Shown piece after piece: positions 58,981-64,000 of a stretch of DNA of 64,000 nt. The stretch lies in the NCBI RefSeq assembly GCF_030440425.1, contig NZ_CP098023.1, positions 3,036,501-3,100,500 on the forward strand, in the 5' to 3' direction. A program made the translations under genes and the position numbers. Position 1 is the first letter of the stretch; each line of letters begins with the position of its first letter. Source of the stretch: Microbulbifer sp. MI-G. GTDB taxonomy: Bacteria; Pseudomonadota; Gammaproteobacteria; Pseudomonadales; Cellvibrionaceae. Under the pieces are notes generated by a model, which had not been told where the DNA came from, did not search any database, and worked only from the letters and a program-made list of their open reading frames with translations.

Positions 58981-59618
58981 CTAGACCGTGTAATATTCTT
59001 TTTTTACAACTTTCGCTGGAACACCCACCGCAATTGAACACTGGGGGATATTTGATGTTAGAATTGCACCAGTACCAATTACAGAACCCGATTTCACCTC
59101 AACATCTGGCATTAGTGTTGATTTCTTCCCAGCCATACATGATCACCTAGTGTAGTCACCCTTAACATCTTATTAAGAATCTCCCCACTCTCTAGGCTTA
59201 CCAACGCATGCTGATCTGCTGATTGAATCAATACCTCACCAGAAAACATGCAATCTGATCCATTTTTTACTTTAGAATTGTCACAAACAATCCGGGTTCC
59301 ATTTGAGCTTGTGCCCGCACCTATCTCTATCTCACTGCTTCTCCAAAATCTTATCTCATATGAATCAATGCAACCCCTAGAAAAAATAACCCTAGAATCG
59401 TTATTACCAACAAAAATAGAAAAAACACCCGCCAGATAGGAAATATCAAAGTGAAATCTATCTTTACAGGCCATCTCACCTTGCTGCATCACAGATATTT
59501 TTAGCTTACCGGCAGCGATAGCCTTTTGAGATTCATCACTTATACTGGCCGTACAACTTATACCAAACACTCCCTTAACCTCTACTTCATGAGGAAGATT
59601 AAAAATAGAATAATTCAA
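58981..59618 (-). pseudogene. Hexapeptide-repeat acetyltransferase, frameshifted near its C-terminus
   Basis: The frame 59112-59618 encodes 168 residues ending DHVWLGRNQH. The next frame, ending at 58981, continues with KKSTLMPDVEVKSGSVIGTG and SIAVGVPAKVV, exactly what follows in left-handed beta-helix acetyltransferases (WbbJ/maltose acetyltransferase type). One missing base in the GGGAAG at 59125-59130 separates them. Restored, it would be about 212 residues and O-acetylate a sugar. The first 70 residues are beta-rich. It is either broken or affected by a sequencing error. Confidence 0.75.
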
Positions 59619-59672
59619 TTTTCGTAAAATCCAACCTTAGATAGGTACTTCAATGAAAAACATGAAAAATTT

Positions 59673-60620
59673 TCACTTTATTTCTCGGGAAACAAAGAAC
59701 TCAATAAGCTGATCAAACCCAACCAATGGATCCCACTCAAATTTTTCAACATTCCCAGCATTACTAGTAGATGAAATAAAATCACTCATATCTAAGCCCA
59801 CACAAAACTCTTCTGAAAATCTTTTGTTAGAGCCTGAGTAATAATCCATCACTATTCGCTCAAAATGCTTTGGAAGAGAAAACCCTATATCTTGATTATT
59901 AAATGCTATAAATTCCTTCATAAGGTCTGGCGCCTTAATGCCTTGCCGATTCAAAGCCAAATTCAATAAAACCTCTCTTCTTTTCAGAGAGTAATTAACT
60001 CCTCCCGATCCTGGAGTTGCATAGCTTGATAGATCCCCATACACACCACAAGTCTCAAGGAAAATATATTCAATATTTTGGTTGCACTTTCGAACATGAT
60101 CAAAATTAATAATCGATATTTCAACACCTAGGTCTGCCCATTCTTGACAGTTGACATAGTAGTTTAATAACTTGTCATTTTTTGACCAAACGAGATTTGA
60201 AGTTCGTCCCAGAGCTTTTACATCCTGATTAAACCCCGAGGCCAGTAATTTGTCTTGCCTGCGAACAGTATAGATTACCTCCACCTTATCAAAATAAGTC
60301 AAGAAATACTTCAAAACTGAGCTTTTTTCAGAAAGGGTAAAATATTCAGAAGAGCAGATAACTACAGAGTCTGCACCAAAGGTTTTTAGCTTCTCAGATA
60401 TTTCAGATAATTTTTTTTCTTGCAACAGCCTATTAATATCTTCCCGTTTTTTCAAACGTGTATCACTGATGTGCTCACAGGCAATAATATGTGGGTATAG
60501 TCCGGACAATACATCAACTCTATGTTCCACTTTCAACCTTTCAGCATTCAGATTCATATAGGCCTGAATAAAACTCGTGCCTGTTTTTGGCATTCCGACA
60601 TGCAGATACAATTTAGCCAT
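59673..60620 (-). CDS. Sulfotransferase-like protein
   Basis: From ATG 60620 it has 315 residues and begins AKLYLHVGMPKTGTSFIQAY, in which GMPKTGTS is the PAPS-binding loop. YTVRRQDKLLASGFNQDV near residue 130 fits the 3'-phosphate site. The frame extends 11 codons upstream to 60653 without similarity. Its start overlaps the end of the glycosyltransferase gene by 8 bases, so the pair is translationally coupled. It is distinct in sequence from the shorter sulfotransferase at 54154-54714. Confidence 0.8.
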   Translation of the reverse strand: MAKLYLHVGMPKTGTSFIQAYMNLNAERLKVEHRVDVLSGLYPHIIACEHISDTRLKKREDINRLLQEKKLSEISEKLKTFGADSVVICSSEYFTLSEKSSVLKYFLTYFDKVEVIYTVRRQDKLLASGFNQDVKALGRTSNLVWSKNDKLLNYYVNCQEWADLGVEISIINFDHVRKCNQNIEYIFLETCGVYGDLSSYATPGSGGVNYSLKRREVLLNLALNRQGIKAPDLMKEFIAFNNQDIGFSLPKHFERIVMDYYSGSNKRFSEEFCVGLDMSDFISSTSNAGNVEKFEWDPLVGFDQLIEFFVSREIK

Positions 60621-61851
60621 GATAAATACCCCTATGCTTATCTGCGCACTCAAAAATAGTCAGCGGATTTGGAACTTCTTTGACGACCAAGTCCCAATTG
60701 CCTTCTCCCCCATAAGCTTTCAATATCGCCTGCTTTAGTGAATTGCTACTCCCGTTGCGGAAGCTGTAGCCATTGACATCATCGGTGATTTTCTCAGCTA
60801 TTCCGCCAATATCACTGCCAATCAGCGGTCGACCGTGGTTAAATGCCTCCTGAATGACCATCGGCGAGTTTTCCCACCACACTGAGGGAATAATCACCCA
60901 ATCAGCCTGCTCCATCAATCGACCTATTTCGTGGGATTCATAAGAACCGTGCAGGGTCACCAAGTCACCGAGATCCTCTAACAACCCAAAGATCTTCTCC
61001 TGGAACTCCTCTGTTTGCCCCTGCAAATTGGCGCCGTGAATATCCAGGTACACCTTCTCTTGAACATCTTCTGGCAACAGTTTGAAAGCCTCCAGCAAGA
61101 CATCTACGCCTTTGAACGGGTTGATCTGGCCGAAGAAGGCAAATCGACCACGTACCTCGCCCTCGGCCAATGGTCGCGGTGCCGGGGTTTCGATCTCAGG
61201 CTGGCCATTTTCGATCATAACCATTTTGTCCTCAGGAATTCCCCAGGCCTTGTAACGCTCAATCAGGAAATAGCTGGGTGATACAAACCTATCCACCAAT
61301 TTGAAAATGGACTTGATGTATTTCTCGCGCAAAAAGAAGTCTGCCGCAGAGCGCTCCGGGAAACAGCGTGCGCAATCTGTTGGTGAGGATTTATAGCAAA
61401 GCTTCATCTGCTCACCAGGCTTAACCATTTGTCCATGATTGGCACAGATGGCCAAATATTCGTGCAGGGTGAGTACTATACGAGTATCGGGCAGTGTATT
61501 CTTGACCTCGCGAATCAATTCCAGGCCCATATGAATATAGTGATGGAAATGCACCACCGTCGGTCTGTAGCGCTGCAGTAACGCACGAAACTCCTGCCAT
61601 ACGTGCTTTTTGTAGCCGGACTGAAACAGGAAGAAGTCCGACATATGGGTGTGGAAAAAGATTTCCCTGTCCGAATTAATCGTGGAAAAAGCGGAACCAC
61701 CATGGGAAGGCTGGTCGGTACGCGCTAGAAAGATGGTATCCAACCCCTGTCGTTCATATTCCTTGAATAGGTTATAGGCAGCCATTTCAGCACCGCCTTT
61801 GCTGTGATCCGGATGACCGTGGGAAACAATCAGTATTCTTTGCTCTGTCAT
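60613..61851 (-). CDS. Glycosyltransferase family 4 protein
   Basis: This GT-B glycosyltransferase has 412 residues. The N-terminal half starts RILIVSHGHPDHSKGGAEMAAYNLF. The C-terminal nucleotide-sugar half has FAFFGQINPFKGVDVLLEAFKLL and VIIPSVWWENSPMVIQEAFNHGRPLIGS, the EX7E-type motif. A cysteine cluster (CYKSSPTDCARCFPE, around 170-185) suggests a metal site or disulfide. It lies between a GT2 gene and a sulfotransferase, and base composition returns toward that of the core. Confidence 0.9.
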   Translation of the reverse strand: MTEQRILIVSHGHPDHSKGGAEMAAYNLFKEYERQGLDTIFLARTDQPSHGGSAFSTINSDREIFFHTHMSDFFLFQSGYKKHVWQEFRALLQRYRPTVVHFHHYIHMGLELIREVKNTLPDTRIVLTLHEYLAICANHGQMVKPGEQMKLCYKSSPTDCARCFPERSAADFFLREKYIKSIFKLVDRFVSPSYFLIERYKAWGIPEDKMVMIENGQPEIETPAPRPLAEGEVRGRFAFFGQINPFKGVDVLLEAFKLLPEDVQEKVYLDIHGANLQGQTEEFQEKIFGLLEDLGDLVTLHGSYESHEIGRLMEQADWVIIPSVWWENSPMVIQEAFNHGRPLIGSDIGGIAEKITDDVNGYSFRNGSSNSLKQAILKAYGGEGNWDLVVKEVPNPLTIFECADKHRGIYHG

Positions 61852-61860
61852 GGTAAGTCC

Positions 61861-63729
61861 TTAACGCACCAGCTGTTCAATCAGACTTCCCCAACGCTCG
61901 GTGTGCTGCCAAGCGTTGTATAGGGTGATCTTAAATTTCCAGTCACAGTTTTCGAACAAGTTTTGCGACAACCTCTCCAGGTGATAGAGCTTTTCATCCG
62001 TGAGCACATAGTGGCGGTAACCCGCCTTACGCAATTTCAGGCAGAGATCAGAGTCCTCAAAATCCCCAAGTACATAGGTTTCATCCAGGCCGCCGATAGA
62101 GTCGTACAGCGCCTTACTAATAAACATGCAGGCACCGGTAACGGCTGGCGACTCCATCACTGGATCAATATCCATCAGCCATTCCGGATTGCCCTTGCCA
62201 GGATGCTCGTTCACCCACAGGTTGCCAAACTGCGGGCTCCTGGAAAAATTCATGCCCACATGCTGGATGGTGCCATCGCCAAAGACCAGCTTCGGTGCGA
62301 CCACGCCAACGGCTTCCAGCGAAACTGCCTTTTGCTCGATGCGCGAAAGCCAGCCGTTACGACTGGGGATAATATCCGAGTTGAGTAGTACCAGTTTATC
62401 TGCAGTGGCGTAGCGCGCACCCAGGTTGTTGGCACCGGCATAGCCCCGGTTGTGCCCGCCGTAAATCACCTTGAAGCCCACAGGGAAGAGCATGCTGGTG
62501 TCGTAGCAGAATGGTATAAACGCATCGTAAAGCCTGGGATCATCCAATACGTAGATCAGCTCCGTCTCGGCAAAATCAGCATCTTCGGTAAACTGGGCCA
62601 CTTGGTGCAGCAGAAAGTCATAACGGCCGTACAGTGGTACTATTACACTACGCTTGGGATCCTTTACTTCGCGACCAAACTGCAATACCTCGACTTGCGG
62701 CTCGTCCAGAAGGTAGTGTCGGTTCGCCCAGAGCGCGGATAGGGCCGGGCCGATATGTTTGCGCATATTGCTCTGGACTTCACCACCGCTGACATTGAAA
62801 TTCACCAGTACCTGCTGACTGGCCTTGGTGATGTCCTCACGGATATTAGTCTGCTGCAGGGGGAAAATACCCAGGCTTCCTTCTTTGGTAAAGAACAGCA
62901 GTTCCAAATGGGCTCGCTCCATCAGATGCGGCATGGGCACCCAAGTAAAAAAGCCCGCTTTGTAACCCTGCGCCGCCTTGCCGGGAAAAGCTTCCAATAC
63001 ATCCGGGCGGGCATAGCGCACGGACTCCTTGAGCAAATTCCGGCTGTAACTGCCATCGGTAGTGCGCAATACCAGATTGGCCAGATCCAGATGGCCGTCC
63101 AGTAGCCAGCCGGACAAAAATAGCCCGTGACCGGCCACCGCCAGGACATTGTCCCAGTGCCAGTTGATCTTAGATTGGAGTTGACTTTCTTCCAACTTTC
63201 TCAATCCCGGTATTCCAAAGATTCCGTTGCCCATGCTTTTAAACATCACATCCAGCAACTCTGCCTTTTCCTCGGTACGCCAGGTCATGCAGTGGCCAAA
63301 CACCGCTTCGCCACCCAGTTCTGCAAATGGCTTTAACTCCACTTCTTTAACCTGGTCAGCAGCACTTACGGTCATGCGAAGGGCCTTGTTGTCCACGGCC
63401 CTGTCGTAGGGCCACTCCACCAGCAGACTATATCCCCAGCGGCTACTACCTTCGAAACCGAAATGTCGGTTTACATCCAGCCGGGTGGTACGCAAGGTAA
63501 AGTAATTGAGGCCTTCAATGCCGTCGGCATTGGTATCCACTTCACTGCCGATATGTTCCAGGTGAAATTCCAGAGACTTATGACGCGGGTGAAACGCCCA
63601 CCCCTGTATCAACAGATGCCGCTCGCCAATCATTCCGCAAACATCCACCCACACTTGCACCAGTTCCGAGAACGCCTTTTCCGGCTTGTCGCCGGTGGTT
63701 TTGAAGCGCTTTCGTATCTTAATTCCCAT
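61861..63729 (-). CDS. GT2 glycosyltransferase with long N-terminal extension
   Basis: This 622-residue protein has a family-2 glycosyltransferase domain from about 362 (SVIVPLYGRYDFLLHQV) with LLNSDIIPS as the metal site and FEDSDLCLKLRKAGYRHYVL at the acceptor end. Residues 1-350 are two beta-rich segments of unknown role (LIQGWAFHPRHKSLEFHLEH and LFLSGWLLDGHLDLANLVLR are parallel, suggesting a duplicated domain). It lies 9 bases upstream of the GT4 gene on the same strand and is probably co-transcribed with it. Confidence 0.87.
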   Translation of the reverse strand: MGIKIRKRFKTTGDKPEKAFSELVQVWVDVCGMIGERHLLIQGWAFHPRHKSLEFHLEHIGSEVDTNADGIEGLNYFTLRTTRLDVNRHFGFEGSSRWGYSLLVEWPYDRAVDNKALRMTVSAADQVKEVELKPFAELGGEAVFGHCMTWRTEEKAELLDVMFKSMGNGIFGIPGLRKLEESQLQSKINWHWDNVLAVAGHGLFLSGWLLDGHLDLANLVLRTTDGSYSRNLLKESVRYARPDVLEAFPGKAAQGYKAGFFTWVPMPHLMERAHLELLFFTKEGSLGIFPLQQTNIREDITKASQQVLVNFNVSGGEVQSNMRKHIGPALSALWANRHYLLDEPQVEVLQFGREVKDPKRSVIVPLYGRYDFLLHQVAQFTEDADFAETELIYVLDDPRLYDAFIPFCYDTSMLFPVGFKVIYGGHNRGYAGANNLGARYATADKLVLLNSDIIPSRNGWLSRIEQKAVSLEAVGVVAPKLVFGDGTIQHVGMNFSRSPQFGNLWVNEHPGKGNPEWLMDIDPVMESPAVTGACMFISKALYDSIGGLDETYVLGDFEDSDLCLKLRKAGYRHYVLTDEKLYHLERLSQNLFENCDWKFKITLYNAWQHTERWGSLIEQLVR

Positions 63730-63777
63730 TGTCTATTTCCATCCTTCTCTAGCTGTACTGCAATGCTGCACTATCCA

Positions 63778-64000
63778 CTATCGATATCCGCCGTCCATCA
63801 CCGCCATCCACCAGCTGTCGTTTTCCAGATACCATTGCAGCGTCTTGCGGATACCAGTTTCAAAGCTTTCCTGCGGTTGATAGCCAAGCGTGTTGTTAGA
63901 CTTTTGTGGGTCTATAGCGTAGCGGCGGTCGTGGCCTACCCTGTCCTTCACAAAGGTGATCAGTTCCTGCGCTTTGCCAGCTATGGCGGATACCGCTTGC
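63778..64000 (-). CDS. rfbB: dTDP-glucose 4,6-dehydratase, C-terminal part (cut by window edge)
   Basis: The last 74 residues are visible: [20 protein letters not shown], then [22 protein letters not shown] and a stop at 63778-63780. [14 protein letters not shown] is the signature C-terminal block of RfbB/RmlB. The enzyme begins dTDP-rhamnose and related deoxysugar synthesis. The 5' part and any rfbACD genes lie beyond the window. Confidence 0.93.
   Translation of the reverse strand, partial: QAVSAIAGKAQELITFVKDRVGHDRRYAIDPQKSNNTLGYQPQESFETGIRKTLQWYLENDSWWMAVMDGGYR

Noticed and set aside
1..64000. CRISPR array, tRNA or rRNA genes, prophage
   Set aside because: No regularly spaced repeats, no rRNA sequence and no phage structural genes were seen; a tRNA-specific folding search was not possible here.

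Overview
The window reads as a chromosome segment of a marine-type gammaproteobacterium, probably of the Cellvibrionales (Microbulbifer-like). That placement is inferred from gene order and protein character; no rRNA or other phylogenetic marker lies in the window. The core has moderately high GC. The order proA-nadD-rsfS-rlmH-mrdA-mrdB-mltB-rlpA-dacA-ybeD-lipB-lipA is the one known from Pseudomonas.

Layout. 1-2.25 kb: a gene cut by the window edge, a near-complete IS3-family element (693-1934), and a truncated IS481-type element that it abuts. 2.36-2.77 kb: a small secreted protein of unknown function. 2.77-4.14 kb: a gene-poor stretch with a perfect 22-bp palindrome and a strong 13-bp hairpin. 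4.14-7.03 kb: gcvP. 7.03-7.75 kb: non-coding DNA ending in an IS3-type transposase remnant. 7.94-19.67 kb (all minus strand): lipoate synthesis and attachment (lipA, lipB, ybeD), the cell-elongation and wall set (dacA, rlpA, mltB, mrdB/rodA, mrdA/PBP2), ribosome factors (rlmH, rsfS), nadD and proA. 19.8-28.0 kb: a LON-domain protein, a parvulin, an RND/MMPL exporter, an Rdx/SelW-like protein, ubiX, mpl, a pyrophosphate-type phosphofructokinase and a VOC protein. 28.1-30.3 kb: an ExeM/NucH-type secreted nuclease broken by one frameshift. 31.0-35.4 kb: a large TonB-dependent receptor followed by a flavin-dependent halogenase with intact active-site motifs. 35.7-43.9 kb: a lipoprotein, purU, pepQ, divergent metE/metR, and a DeaD-type RNA helicase.

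44.1-64 kb is a surface-polysaccharide locus, entirely on the minus strand and clearly more AT-rich than the core, especially at 52.8-54.8 and 56-60.6 kb. It carries kpsS- and kpsC-like Kdo transferases, a phytanoyl-CoA-type dioxygenase, five glycosyltransferases (two with long N-terminal extensions), two sulfotransferase-like proteins, galE, a TagD-like cytidylyltransferase, a three-part protein joining an unknown N-terminal region, a LicD domain and a glycerophosphodiesterase-like domain, a frameshifted hexapeptide acetyltransferase, and the 3' end of rfbB. Together these suggest a Kdo-anchored capsule-type glycan that may be sulfated, acetylated and decorated with glycerol phosphate.

The most novel item is the LicD-GDPD fusion (56557-58860) beside the TagD-like gene (56135-56527). 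The LicD metal motif is intact, but the GDPD part has lost its usual HRG histidine, so it may bind or transfer glycerophosphate instead of hydrolysing it. Other points of note are an IS3 transposase with an internal in-frame deletion, the two single-base frameshifts, and several strong hairpins without U-tracts.
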